A stretch of 64,000 nucleotides of DNA, from NCBI GenBank assembly GCA_905250125.1, contig CAJNOL010000624.1, positions 1 through 64,000 on the forward strand, written 5' to 3'. This DNA comes from Rotaria sordida. Its lineage: Eukaryota > Rotifera > Eurotatoria > Philodinida > Philodinidae. Positions 12,185 to 23,506 of the stretch are shown one piece after another. The translations under genes and the position numbers were made by a program. Each line of letters begins with the position of its first letter. The first letter of the stretch is position 1. The notes under the pieces were generated by a model. That model was not told the origin of the DNA, ran no database searches, and saw only the letters and a program-made list of their open reading frames with translations.

Positions 12185-12304
12185 TTAATGATTAATACGA
12201 CGAATATACAAAAATATAAGCATTACAATCAATGAAAAAACATACCAATCTTGTGGCGCACTCTTTTCTTTTTTTTGACGACTCACAAATAATAAATCCT
12301 TCAT
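12185..12304 (-). CDS. Candidate 39-residue membrane microprotein
   Basis: The ATG at 12304 opens a 39-codon frame ending in TAA at 12185. The first half is basic and polar (MKDLLFVSRQKKEKSAPQ). The second half begins with DWYVF and runs into a hydrophobic helix (SLIVMLIFLYI) capped by RRINH. This gives a single-pass membrane microprotein with positive charge on both sides. It is divergent from the Flower gene, with the two ATGs only 191 bp apart, suggesting a shared promoter. A donor-like GTATGT follows codon 19, so a spliced version cannot be excluded. I do not recognise the family. Confidence 0.4.
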   Translation of the reverse strand: MKDLLFVSRQKKEKSAPQDWYVFSLIVMLIFLYIRRINH

Positions 12305-12495
12305 TTTATTTATTCTTCTTCTTCTTTTTGTACCTTATCACACAACTAACACGTGAATATCAGATTGCGAAACAAAAACAATACCATTTGTCACAAAATT
12401 TTTGTAAGTAATGAATAAAACAAGAAATTTAAATGAAGAAAAAAAAATATGATTCATTTTGTTTTCTTTCTTTAAGTTTTAATTGTTAAATCAAT

Positions 12496-15088
12496 ATGAA
12501 TTTGAATGCAAATCAAGCAGCACAAACTGCAAATTATGCTGGACAAGCAATGAATGCATTTCAAACAGCTGTTACTATTGATAATCAACAACCAAAACCT
12601 GAAGGAACAACATTTTGGTTTCGTTGGCTTATTCGAATTGTTGCTATTGCTACTGGGATTTGTAATTTGTTTTTTCAACAATGAATTTTTAATTAAATTC
12701 TACTCTCTGCTTTGCTTTTTCTAGTTGCAATGATTTGTGGTGTTTTTGGTGCACTCAGCACGTCAGCTTCATGTATAGCAGCTGGTGCTATTATGATGTT
12801 TGTTAATTCTTTTTTTTCTATTTCGTAAATTATATTTTGAATTTCATTTATTTTTTGGTTTTCTTTCTTTTAGTTTTCTTGGCTTCTCAATGATTATGTT
12901 TGAAGTACCAATTTGTTGTCAATTTGTTAGATATACACAACCAGTTGCAAGCTTTTCAGAAAAACGTCCACCTTGGCAGAAAGCTATTTTATATTCACTG
13001 TTAGTTGATTAAAATGACAAAAAATCAAAGAAATTTTTGAAAAACATGTGATGTATATTTTGATAGGAACGAATCAGATTTTAGTCCTATTGAGACAAGA
13101 GAAAATCTCAAAAAAGAATTCCTAAACATAGGTTTTTCTTCTTGAATTATAGAATTATTCAAAAGAAATGTTGTAGTCTCTCTCAGATCATCTTCAAACT
13201 TTTCATAGATCTAGTTCATTATGAAAGTATTAAATTTTCTAGTATATCTTATTCTGAGATATAAATATAACAATAAAGTTTTGTTTTTTTTCGAAAAAAC
13301 AGAATTTTCATTATTGATAGTTGAGAATAAGAGTAGTGGCGTAATCAGGAGATCGTGAGTGGTAGGGCAGTATCCTACCATTTTGGGAGAAATCCATGAA
13401 ATATACTGTCGATAATAGTAATTATTATACATTTTTCTTCTGATGGTAGAACGACTCTCAGTCGAACTATAGTTATACCACTAAATAGGAGATAATAGAA
13501 AATCTGATACTTTCAGAATGAACTAATTTCATTGAGAACTTTATTTTTGACACAATTCGAACTCGAAAGTTAATTTTGAAGATGGTCTGAAGAGCAAAAA
13601 TTCTATATTCCAAGGATATGTCAAAGCTATGTTCTAGAACGTTTTAGCTATTTCAAATCTATTGTCAACATGTGCCACGAATAGATCTGTGACAATGCCT
13701 GATCAAAGAAATGAACCTGGTGACAAATTCTTTTTGAAAGAACTGCATGTGGTAATCAGCTCTTTTTTGACAATTGGACTAAGTATTGAATAGTATCGCT
13801 AGATCATCATTATTGATAGAACAAGTACATTTGAAAAAAAAACCCAGCCACTAGATCTAGTTCTCAATAAAAGAATAAATTTTTAGAACAGAGAATTGTC
13901 ACAGGTCTAGCCACGAGCATGTTTATTTGAGTTTATTTGATATAAGTCTGTCTGGCAATAAAATCTAACTACTTCATTGATACATAAATCTTGAAGTACG
14001 TTTTATTACCAGACAGACTTATATAAAATGTACTCAAACTAATATTCTTGTGACACGTGTCGATAATAGTTTTGAAATAGTTAAGAATTTCTGGAAAATT
14101 ACTTTAATATAAACTTGGAGCATGAAATTTTCGATTTTCCCTCTTAGATAAGATTCAATTCAAAAATAAACTATCTTGTCAAAGTTATATCGAAGAAGTT
14201 GTAAATTAGAAGTTATATAAGTCATTAAATAATTGAAACATAGATCAGTAGACAATTTTTTTCTTCTAGAAAGATTTTGTTTTGATTGGAAAGAAAAAAA
14301 CAGGTTGATTTCACTCATGTCTATTTGCATCCAAAACTCAACTAGTATGCATCAAGCCCAAATGTTTGAGTTCGGTCTTAATTGCAGTCATTTTCAGCTA
14401 ATTAATAAAAGAAAGTAAAAGTAAACCAAAAGAAAGAATTTCAAGTTTGGCTATGGTAAATACACGTACAATTGAATAAATAATTCAGAAATACTTGAGT
14501 CCGAACTTAACTGAGCCTTAGAATGCGTCCATAATTGTTCATATATCTCAGAAAAAGTTTGGACAATTGTCCAAATATTCGATACTGTCCGAACTGTTCG
14601 GATAGTTTCCGAATATCGAGTCTGAGTTTTGATTTGATGCATGTCTAAATTATCTTGAAATCATGATTAGACATGTACAAATAATTATATAATTTTTAAT
14701 ACATATTAACTATATATAAAAATTTTTAATTATCTGTTTAACTTCAATAGATTTTAAAAACAAACAAGACAAGTAAATTCAATTTCTTTTATATAATTTA
14801 GGCCACCACTTTTACCACTTGCTCTATGTCAATCGATAAGCATTGTATTAGGTTTCATTTCTTTACTTGTTAATGGTGGAATTCAATTCATGTTAGCTGT
14901 TGGCAAAAAGTAATTAAAAATTGTTAATCTTATCAAATTCACTCATTTATATTTCTTTTAGAGCATCAAGAGAAGAAATGATGCAACGAGCTGGTGGAAG
15001 TATTGATAGTCGTGGACCACCTGTACCTGATGGTCCTCCAATAATTACTGCAGGCAATAAAGATTATATATTTACACAACTAAATTAA
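12496..15088 (+). CDS. CACFD1: Flower (CACFD1) calcium-channel/fitness protein
   Basis: Exons: 12496-12661, 12725-12797, 12874-12999, 14802-14909, 14962-15088, 199 residues. Phases agree at all joins. Family marks include WLIRIVAIATGI (first helix), a GALSTSASCIAAGAIMM helix, MFEVPICC matching MSLEAPCC of fly Flower with the channel-linked Glu kept, PPWQKAILYSL, PPLLPLALCQS, and GKKASREEMMQRA matching GKKASAEDM. Length matches fly Flower (about 194). Flower is a four-helix vesicle and plasma-membrane protein linked to Ca2+ entry coupled to endocytosis and, in flies and mammals, to cell competition. Introns are 52-76 bp except the third (13000-14801, 1.8 kb), which holds at least two mobile inserts. 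The final exon is short, giving a proline-containing cytosolic tail. Confidence 0.9.
13334..13483. mobile_element. Small hAT-like MITE in Flower intron 3
   Basis: The 150-bp element has TAGTGGCGTAATCAG at the left and an inverted ATAGTTATACCACTA at the right (imperfect TIR). It is flanked by near-identical 8-mers AATAAGAG and AATAGGAG, a likely 8-bp target duplication with one change. Related ends occur at 8172, 38,232 and 44,278. No coding capacity. Confidence 0.6.
13628..14100. repeat. Nested inverted repeat in Flower intron 3
   Basis: Outer arms (about 13,628-13,680 and 14,050-14,100) share TAGCTATTTCAAATCTATTG against the complement of ATAATAGTTTTGAAATAGTT. Inner arms (about 13,917-13,972 and 13,992-14,045) share ATATAAGTCTGTCTGG and its complement CCAGACAGACTTATAT around a loop of about 20 nt. 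This looks like a fold-back element. The inner hairpin would be stable in RNA. Confidence 0.6.
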
Positions 15089-15390
15089 TAAATCTAACAA
15101 ATACCAGTGATGACAATTATTCCACTTATATTCTTGTTTTTGTTCATCATAATTAAACATTATTAAATATTTGTTTCTTTTCTTCTGTTCGTTTTTTTTT
15201 GTGAAATCAAATGAAACTCTAACATCATTTATGATATAGTTATTGTTATTATGCATTAATGGTTAGAATTTTTCACACTGTTATCATGACGTCTTATTAT
15301 CGTTAACCATAATTTTTTTTTCTTTTTATTCATGCATTCCTGTATATTTTAAAACTTTTTTTTGCTGATTTTCGAACAAAAGTTTATATA

Positions 15391-16583
15391 TTGGGTTGAC
15401 ACAAAAGTCTTCGCCAATTTTTTTGAAAATCTTTTAAAACCAGCTACCAATATTGTGTATGCGTGTCTTTTGCATATATCATAAATGCTTGATCAGTGCT
15501 ATATAATGATATTAATAAATGTTCGTAAGTATAAGTATTTTAGGTTACAAAATGTCCGAGATTCCTGTTCATGTTCGACACTGTATTTTGTATGAGTTTC
15601 AACTCGGCAACAACGCAAGCGTTGCTACTCTTAGAGAAGCTACAGTTGCTGAACACACATATCGTAATTGGTTCAAAAGGTTTCGAGAAGGCGATATATC
15701 ATTGGAAGATCATCTGAGATCCGGACCTACCGTTAAATATGATTTGGAATGATTGCAAGCACTTGTAGAAGACAATTCACGGCTAACCACTCGTGAGTTG
15801 TCAACAATGCTTGGCTGCAACCAATCCACCATTAATTGTCACTTGCACCAAATGACGCGCTGGACAACATCCAACAGAGGGTCACCATCTGCAACTTTTT
15901 GTTAGCGAAGTGCAACCGACACGAATTTCTCCAGTAAATCGTCACTGGCGATGAGAAGTGTGTCCTCTACATTAACCATACACGTAAGCACCAATGGGTC
16001 AATCGCAAAGATTTGCCGGAACCAGGACCGAAAATCGACCTGTACTCAAAATAGGTGATGCTGTCAATCTGGTGGGATTTTCAAAGCATAATCTACTTCA
16101 AGCTTCTTCCTTCTAACACCCCAGAGTCGATCCCGAACTGTACTGCAAACAAAACTTGAGGGTCGCTCTGCAAGCCACGTGTTCAGAATGACACAAAGTA
16201 CGGCTGCTTCATAATAACGCCAAACTCCGTACGGCAAAGTTCACTCGCCAGAAGCTGGAGGAATTGGGCTGGAAGGTCTTACTCCATCCACTGTATTCAC
16301 CAGACTTGGCATCTTCCGATTATCATCTGTTCCGCTTGCTTCGCAATCATCCGCGCGAGAAACACTTCGACGATAAAGACCATTTAAAATCAGACCTCGA
16401 AACTTTCTTTCAGTCGTTGTCTAAGAAACTCTATGAAGATGGTATTGTAGATTTGCCTAAGAGATGGAACTATGTCGTAAATAACAATGGTGCATATGTT
16501 GTTGATTGATGATATTTTATTTCAGTAAAATTTTAAAAAATTGAAAAGAAAAAAAATTGGCAGAGACGTTTGCATCAACCCGA
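15391..16583 (+). mobile_element. Mariner-type transposon, near full length, broken
   Basis: Imperfect terminal repeats of about 34 bp (TTGGGTTGACACAAAAGTCT and, inverted, TCGGGTTGATGCAAACGTCT, both continuing into GCCAATTTTTTT) sit inside TA dinucleotides (15389-15390, 16584-16585). Transposase begins with ATG at 15552. The N-terminal DNA-binding part contains YRNWFKRFREGD and SLEDHLRSG. The catalytic core shows VTGDEKC (first Asp) and YSPDLASSDYHLF (third Asp, 34 residues after the second position). It is dead: a TGA after codon 66, at least one frameshift in the middle, and the second catalytic Asp reads Asn (LHNNAK for HDNAR). Stop at 16507-16509. It inserted 300 bp behind the Flower gene. 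Confidence 0.92.
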
Positions 16584-18086
16584 TAAAAAAGAGCAAAAAA
16601 TTGAATTATAAAATTATATTGAAATTTATCAAAGCTAAGAAGTCTATATGGGACTTACATACTTTTCATTTGACTTTGATTCTTTACGCGATTTATTTTT
16701 GTGAATAAATTCTATTAGCATAGACATATGTAAAAATGTTGTCTCTTTCAGGTGACTATCAATTGAGAAAAGAATTTGAAAGCTTCAGAATAGACTCTAC
16801 AGCACGAACAGCGTATATGATAAAAATTTCAGAAAGATTTGACTTCAAAAAATCAGTTTTCTAAAGGTTCCACCGAGTCCTGAAAGAAAAAGTTTTGTTT
16901 TACCATCTTCTAGAAGTTCCGAAAAACGATTTGTATCGTTTGAAATCGGTTTTGAACTTCTCATTCGGTTATAAGAGCATTTTTTTTATTTATATCCCGA
17001 GAGATACACGTGTTTTTATTTTACGAAGTCAGTTCACTAACGAATGATTTTGCCCATAGAAGAAATTTTATTTTCTTAAGGTTTCACCCCTCGAAAAAAG
17101 TCAATTTTCGTCACAAATGTCGAAATTAAGGTAAATGCATGGAAAGATAGTCCATCTTCTGATCCTTCAGAAACGGTATAGTTGTTTTTTCGGCATCTCA
17201 TTTTTGACCAAAATTTTTGATGATTTCTATTACCTTTGTCTTAAAAAGTATGCTTATTTTGGAAAAAACAAAAGCATTTTTCGTTTTTTTCTTAGCTTAT
17301 ACTTTTTCAATCGCGCAACGCAAATTTCTTAGTGGGTCTACATTCTATATATTTGAATGTTTTTTTGTTTGAAAGAGCATGTCAAAATGCAGAGCACTAC
17401 AGAGTCCTTTTCTTTCTAAAATTAAGCTTTGATTTTATTATATGTGCAAACAAATATATGAATGGATACTCACTTTTGGCGCGTTTTTAGAGCATTTTTT
17501 GAGACGTTGAACTTATCACTCGTTTTTTCTGCATAAAAAAATAAGAATACAAAAAAAAAAGTTAAATATATAGAATGAAACTGGACAGAGAAATTTGAAC
17601 TGTCAAATGAGCTATTTTGGACTCTTGTTTGATGAAAATCTTCCTCAAATGTCATGCTACAAGGCTGAAAATTTCTTGCTTTTAGCATGCATTCAGCCTG
17701 AGATTGATTTTATTGTAAATTGAATGAATATTTTTCTTTCATTTGAATTACAAAAGAAAATCATTTTTTTCGAATAACGATCGACATCATTAAACCAAAA
17801 ATAGAATACAACATCAACCATTCTATCGTGCTTAGTGTACGTTTTATTTTGTTTAAAAAAAGTAAAGCAACACAGCAAACAGTTGTTTGTTTTTTTGAAG
17901 ACGACAGATATAAAACATGAAAGAAACAAAAATTCTTTTTTTTTCAACAGTAATGATATTACGTTTGTAAACTTTTCTTCATAGTAGAATTCGATTGGAC
18001 ATTCTATGAAATATATATAAGGTTTAATATATTATAAATAGTATATTCTCAATCTATTTAGAGATAATTTCGATATTATTTAATTG
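16584..18086. other. Gene-free stretch with old repeat, copy 1
   Basis: No coding sequence was recognised. The part from about 17,095 to 17,700 is an old repeat whose second copy lies at about 19,455-20,005 in the same orientation. Shared landmarks in order: ATTTTCGT...GAAATTAAG, a TATAATCG/GTATAGTTGTTTTTTC motif, AAGTATGCTT, GCAGAGCAC/GCAGAGCCC and GAGCTATTTT(G)GACT. Short runs of U-rich AT sequence fill the rest. Confidence 0.55.
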
Positions 18087-18994
18087 TTAGAGTTTAGTAA
18101 AACATTCTAAACAAATACTTTTTAAATATTTTCTTAGTTTATGATTATACAAAAATAAGTCAAGTATATTGATTAATAAAGCTAATTCACACCAAATTGT
18201 AGAAATTCCATATGCTAATAAAATAATATATGTAAAATGATTAATAATTGGTAATATATATATTGGAGCCCATCCTGCAACAAATATACAAAACATTAAA
18301 ATCATATGTCGTAATAAATAAATATCACGATGACTAATTTTTATTTGTTGAATATTATGAATATTAGTTTGTGGTTGAATACGACGAGACGAAGATCGCA
18401 CATGATAATAAATAAGGATATTTGTAACAAAATAAATAATCGATGGAATTATCATCATATTCACCAGGGCATAAACTTTTGGCCATAGAGCATCTCCATT
18501 AGACTAGAGTATCGTATAAAATATAAATTAATTCATATTAACAGATAAGAAAATCTTACCATATGAATGCGTATAAAATCTGGTATAGATAAAATAAATC
18601 CCAATAACCATTGACTTCCGATACATAATATAATCCATTGTTTTGTTTTAAAAAAACTCTTCGTATAATAAACTATAGAACAACAACGATGAATCGATAC
18701 TGCTACAAAACTACATGGTACTTGAATAGTAAATATCATTGCTATAATGTTAAAAACAAAATTCATTTTTCCAACAGTTGTATATGGATTATCAATCGTA
18801 AATGTCACATGAACAAAAATCCACGAGCAACAACAAAATATTGTTACCAAACATATATTTAATGTAAGTATGTTATTATGTTGATGAAAACGACGAATGA
18901 ATATGATTGGAATCGAATAAATAAATGCAAAAAGTATAATAATGATAAGAATAACAACGCCAAGAACAGGAAAAATACGCAATGAATTTACCAT
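18087..18994 (-). CDS. Rhodopsin-like GPCR, 2 exons
   Basis: Exon 1 (18994-18560, ATG start) joins exon 2 (18503-18087) across a 56-bp intron with GTAAGA and CTAG ends, giving 283 residues. Seven hydrophobic segments can be counted. Helix 3 is followed by SIHRCCSIVYY in the place of the DRY motif, then KTKQWIILC (helix 4). Helix 6 is FCIFVAGWAPIYI, close to the FxxCWxP pattern. The C-terminus is a short palmitoyl-type tail (CLECFTKL). The extracellular N-terminus is almost absent. This fits the large lineage-expanded class A receptor sets of rotifers, ligand unknown. It sits between two copies of an old repeat. Base composition is as AT-rich as the surroundings. Confidence 0.8.
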
Positions 18995-19131
18995 TGCTTA
19001 TAATGAAATAAAATCCTGAAATGAAAATAAGATGGTCGAAATTTCTACCCTATACTCCAACGTTTCTTTTAGATTGTGTTTCACAAAAATAGTTAGAGCA
19101 GTTTAGTGATCATTTAGCTCCGCCGAAGCCG

Positions 19132-19205
19132 CCATAGTTCAGTGGATATGTGGTTCAACACGTATCTAAGAGATACTTTGTACAAATTTCAGTACTGCCA
19201 ACCAG
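19132..19205 (+). repeat. tRNA-like remnant, possible SINE head
   Basis: GCCGCCATAGTTCAGTGGAT resembles a tRNA acceptor stem plus A box (TAGNNCAGTGG). About 55 nt later TACAAATTTCAGTACTG lies where a B box should be, but it no longer matches GGTTCGAATCC. The following 240 bp are less AT-rich than the neighbourhood and may be a SINE body. It is too decayed for a working tRNA. Confidence 0.3.
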
Positions 19206-19454
19206 TGAATGACTCTGGTCAGGACACTAACGACTATCTGTCTCGGATCGTCTGTCCAATAATGTGCTTTTGTGGTTAGCTAGTGTGTATGAGAAGCTCA
19301 AGGAGTTGAGCGCAAGAACACCGTGTCAGATCGGTCTTCTATTTAGAACTACAACTAGTATTTGTTGTAGAGAAGATGTCAGACTATTGAATCTGCCGCA
19401 AGATACCTGGAAGACAGAGATATTCTTTCTACCTATCTCGTCCGCTTAAAAACA

Positions 19455-20005
19455 GCCCATTTTCGTTAGACTAACGGAAATTAAGATAAATATATGAGAG
19501 GATATCTTGACGTCGGGTCTTTCACAAACAATATAATCGTTTTTTCCGAAAATTTTCAATGATTTTCGTTATCTTCTACTTGAAAAATATGCTTTTTTTA
19601 AGAAAAAGCAGTAAATCGTTTTTGATTTTTTTCTATATATGTTTCTCTGATCATGCATCCCAGAATTCTTAAACATGCTTCATTATAACCAAACTATTGT
19701 TTGTTTTTGAAAGAACAAATCAAGCTGCAGCACATAGCAGAGCCCGCTCTTTGAATTAAACTTTTTTTATTATTATATAACAATACACTTCTATAAATAG
19801 ATGACCAGTTTTTCGAGATATCAAACTGATCATCCTTGTTCTCCGCATAAAAAAACAGGGCTCTGTCTTGTACTGCAGTTTAGTATGTTCTTTCAAATGA
19901 AAAATAATTAAATATATAGAATAAGGAGCCATAGATAATTTTCGGTTGCCACCTGAGCTATTTTTGACTTTTATATGATGAATATTTCATGCGATGTAAA
20001 TGTAC
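19455..20005. repeat. Old dispersed repeat, copy 2
   Basis: This copy matches 17,095-17,700 in the same order and orientation, with many substitutions and small gaps. Landmarks are ATTTTCGTTAGACTAACGG with GAAATTAAG, CGTTTTTTCCGAAAATTTTC, GAAAAATATGCTT, CAGAGCCCGCTC and GAGCTATTTTTGACT. With the first copy it brackets the GPCR gene. Confidence 0.55.
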
Positions 20006-21594
20006 TGGATTTAACGATTTTTCTTTAATCGAGATTATTTAAAGTTCATCCGTGACTATTTATCTCTAAAAACATATAATTCTTTCTAATGTAGAAGAAA
20101 AATATTCCTTGTTGTATGTCTCATACTCTTGAAAAGGATGTTATTAATCAATTGCGTATTCAGAATTTACCTGAGTTTTCACATCTATTAGTAAAAAGTA
20201 AATGGTATGAAGACTAATATATGTTAGACATAGTGTTTCGACAATATTTTAAAATTGACATTTAAGAAATTCTTTTCCGACAATGATTAGCTACGTGTTA
20301 GGTAGATCAGATGTCCGATGTGATATAGATTCGCATATTTCTTTTCGTAAACTAATTAAGATTGACGTGATTGATCACATTACTTGCTTAGAAATGACAG
20401 TAAAACGCATCTTGTTAAAGAGTTTATTTTTCTCATTAATATGTTTTAGTATAGAGATAAAAACATTATGTAAAATAATTTAAAAATGCAATACCATTCA
20501 TTTCTTCCATATAACTATATAAAAAGTAAAACAAACATAAAATCTTCTCTTCTAGAATTTTCGTACATAGTCTTGTTGAGTACATATCTATATAAACATA
20601 ATAGAATGTCACTGTTGATCTCCTAGTGATTAAGATTCATACAAGTTGAGAAACTTGTTTTTGCAGAAGCATAGATTTCACAGTTCTATGCACAGTCGGC
20701 AATTTCTATAGCACACATAAACATAGTTTATTTTCCATTACAATTGAATTTTCGTTTGGTAATAAAAATATGTATTTAAGAAAAATTTATTTTATTAAAT
20801 AATCCTTGAGAAGATCTTCGCTTCAAATTTTTGTTAAAAACAATCTTTACTTATAAAAGCGACAAATTATATATTGTTTGATGTAATTTTTAATATTAAC
20901 TTCGAATATGTCATTATTTTATGATAAAGGTGCTTTGAAAGTTAGAACATTCTTCAAAACCAATGATATTTTGAAAAGCCTATATGTTAGTATAGAAGCA
21001 TTTTGGCATACATAGTAAAAAGTTCTAATTTCAGATTCTACACAATTTGTTATTTCACTCTACTTCACTTCTCTGAAAAAACAAATTTTTTGTTCCGAGG
21101 TCAATCCAAAAAAACAAAATCTTCTATATTTTTTATCCAAGTTTTTTCATAATGAAATCTTTTACTTCATTAACTAAAGCATATTCTACATTATTCAAAT
21201 GATCAAACTACAAAGTTTTTTCGATTTCTTCTTTATATATAGTCAGTTAGGCCTCATATTTATACCACATATACTAGGTAATACTAAGCAAACATATTTT
21301 ACTGTTCGTCTGTGACTGTAAGAGAAACTGAAAAATTCTGTATTTCCTTACTTTTAAGCCACTCGGTATGTCGAATATATATATATGTATTTTTTTCTAC
21401 ATGAAAATCAAATTATCTATTCATATATGCTATTTTCATTTATTCTTGTTTTATGAAATATTTTATACGTTCGTTTATTTTTCTTTTTATTCTTTCATAA
21501 ATCTCTCAAATATCGAGTTGGTAACGGATGAGAGAGAAATTAAAAAAACAAATGAAAATAGTCAATCAAAAAAAAAAAAAAACAATTTTTCTTT
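20006..21594. other. AT-rich intergenic DNA
   Basis: I see no coding exon, repeat array or RNA gene. Frames present are short and low-complexity. Poly-A near 21,570 lies just beyond the eL34 stop codon on the opposite strand. Confidence 0.5.
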
Positions 21595-22159
21595 TTATTT
21601 CGATTTTTGACTAGCTGCTTGTGGTTGTGCTGCTGGTTCTGTTGGTCCAGTTAATTTCTTTGATTTCATAACCATAGCAACTATACGTTGTTCTTCTATA
21701 AGAAAAGCACGAACGATACTAAAAATAAAATAAATATTCTTTGTAATATTTTCTTCGAAATTTCTTGTTTTTACCGAAGTCGAACACATTTGGCACATCG
21801 TGAGCCTCCGTAAGTACGTGATACTGTTTTCAATCGTTTAGTCATTGTCATACGTTGTTTTGGACGAGATGCCTTAATCTAAAACAAAAAGAGCAGAAAT
21901 ACTATATTAACTAGATTCAATAATAAATGAAACTTACTCCTGGTAATTCAACTTTACAATCACCACATTTTGGCACTGCTCCACGTTTTTTTACATATTG
22001 ATATGTCAATTTACCTCCGGGTGTCTTAACACTAAAAATAAATAGATTTTTGGTTGTTTTTTGTAATAAAATGAACAAAAAGAATTTAACATACATTTTA
22101 ACCCGATTTGAATTGGTGTTATATGATAAACGACGACGGTAAGTTAATCGTTGTACCAT
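21595..22159 (-). CDS. RPL34: Ribosomal protein eL34 (RPL34), 4 exons
   Basis: Exons: 22159-22095, 22031-21938, 21878-21775, 21718-21595, giving 128 residues. The start [15 protein letters not shown] is the eL34 signature. [15 protein letters not shown] parallels [28 protein letters not shown] is the conserved zinc-type knuckle, and [11 protein letters not shown] matches the C-terminal helix. The ending is extended ([18 protein letters not shown]), making it about 11 residues longer than human (117). All joins keep phase; introns are 56-63 bp. It is a structural protein of the large ribosomal subunit and should be a strongly expressed housekeeping gene. Confidence 0.97.
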
Positions 22160-22852
22160 TTTGATGAACTATTTTTTCTCTATATTAAGCAGAACTGCTC
22201 TTTAAAAAAAGAAAAAAAGAAAAAATAAATCTATATTTCTATTTCAACAATGAATAACTTTCTAAAAAAAATCAATGAAGAGAATAAATAAACAGATAGG
22301 TATTATAGAGCTTTTCATTGGTTATTTATTAATGTCGAATCAAAATATGATGCGAATCATCGATCCTCACTCAAAGTGCATTTGTGTGTTAATGATTTCT
22401 CTTAAAGGGTGTTACTAGTCATATATGTTATTAATGGATAAGCTCAGTGTTTCCAATCTTAAGGATCTCAAGTAAAAGCAAAATATACAAGATACTTACG
22501 ATCTTGAAAAAGTATTGTGTTTTGTATTTTATTACAAAAAAAAAACAACCAAGCACCATAATAATATTGAATAAAGTAAAAAAATGCACTTTGCTTATAC
22601 ATTGCATCTTTATTTTGAAAAGTTGCTCGTCTTCCTCTTATAGATGTATTCTAATTCTAAATGAATTTTTCTTTTATTCTTATCAAATGTATCATAGTTT
22701 TAAATTAGAAACTTCAATCGAGTCAACTTCATACTCTTGCAATATAGTGATAAGTGGAACCAATAGTTTTTTATTCGGATTTCACTCTTAGTAATACATA
22801 TATTAGCGAAAAATGCAATATCATTTTCAAACCGAGACATCTTGTATAACTT
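22160..22852. other. Intergenic, promoter side of eL34
   Basis: Sequence upstream of the eL34 start contains A-rich runs and no recognised exon. A frame at 22,447-22,791 (plus) shows no resemblance and opens on a non-ATG context. Confidence 0.4.
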
Positions 22853-23023
22853 CTAAGATCCTTCCTCTTGAAGATTCATTACTTTTTCTAATTCATTAAT
22901 ACTTTGTCTATTTTTCTGGTCGTTTACGAAGAAAAAAAGGAGTAATTTTATTATCAAAATTGTAACAGCAAATATTAAAGTGACCGTTACGGAATAATTT
23001 TTATATAAACTTTTAGAACACAT
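22853..23023 (-). CDS. Possible small single-pass membrane protein
   Basis: The ATG at 23023 opens a 56-codon frame. A short polar start (MCSKSLYKNYS) leads to a strong hydrophobic helix (VTVTLIFAVTILIIKLLLFF) and a charged, helical tail (QKNRQSINELEKVMNLQEEG). The frame stays open upstream of the ATG for another 60 codons with Gln/Asp-rich content, so an upstream exon is possible. Family not recognised. Confidence 0.28.
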   Translation of the reverse strand: MCSKSLYKNYSVTVTLIFAVTILIIKLLLFFFVNDQKNRQSINELEKVMNLQEEGS

Positions 23024-23506
23024 GAGTGATGAGAATATGATATTTGATACGAATTTTAAACGACCGTATAAGATATTATTCACAATGAAAAAGTGTTGGT
23101 CTTGGTTCTGGTCAAAAAAAAAACTGGTAGTTGGCCCTGGACCATCTTGCTCATATGTACTTGAGACGAAGGTATTAACATGCACGAACGAGTGCAATAA
23201 TAATTACCTCTATTTTATCTTTTTTTTAAATTATCTAGAGTGCATATATAATAGTAAAAAGTTAATTTAGTTAGATGAATATATGTACATTTTTATCGGT
23301 ATTCATATGGCAGTTGTTTCACATCGCCGCCCAACGAGATGGAACACTAGCTATAGGATTGCTCGACTAAATGAATAGTAAAAGAAATAAGACGTGTATA
23401 TCGAGCGCATGTAAATAAATGGGTATCATACAGTAAAAAGAAGAAAAACAAAAACAAAAGTCGACCGTTTTCTTTGAACAGAAAATCAGTTCTAACTAAT
23501 TTGTCC

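Noticed and set aside
19132-19205. Functional tRNA gene
   Set aside because: The A-box-like part is fair but the B box and cloverleaf pairing are not kept.
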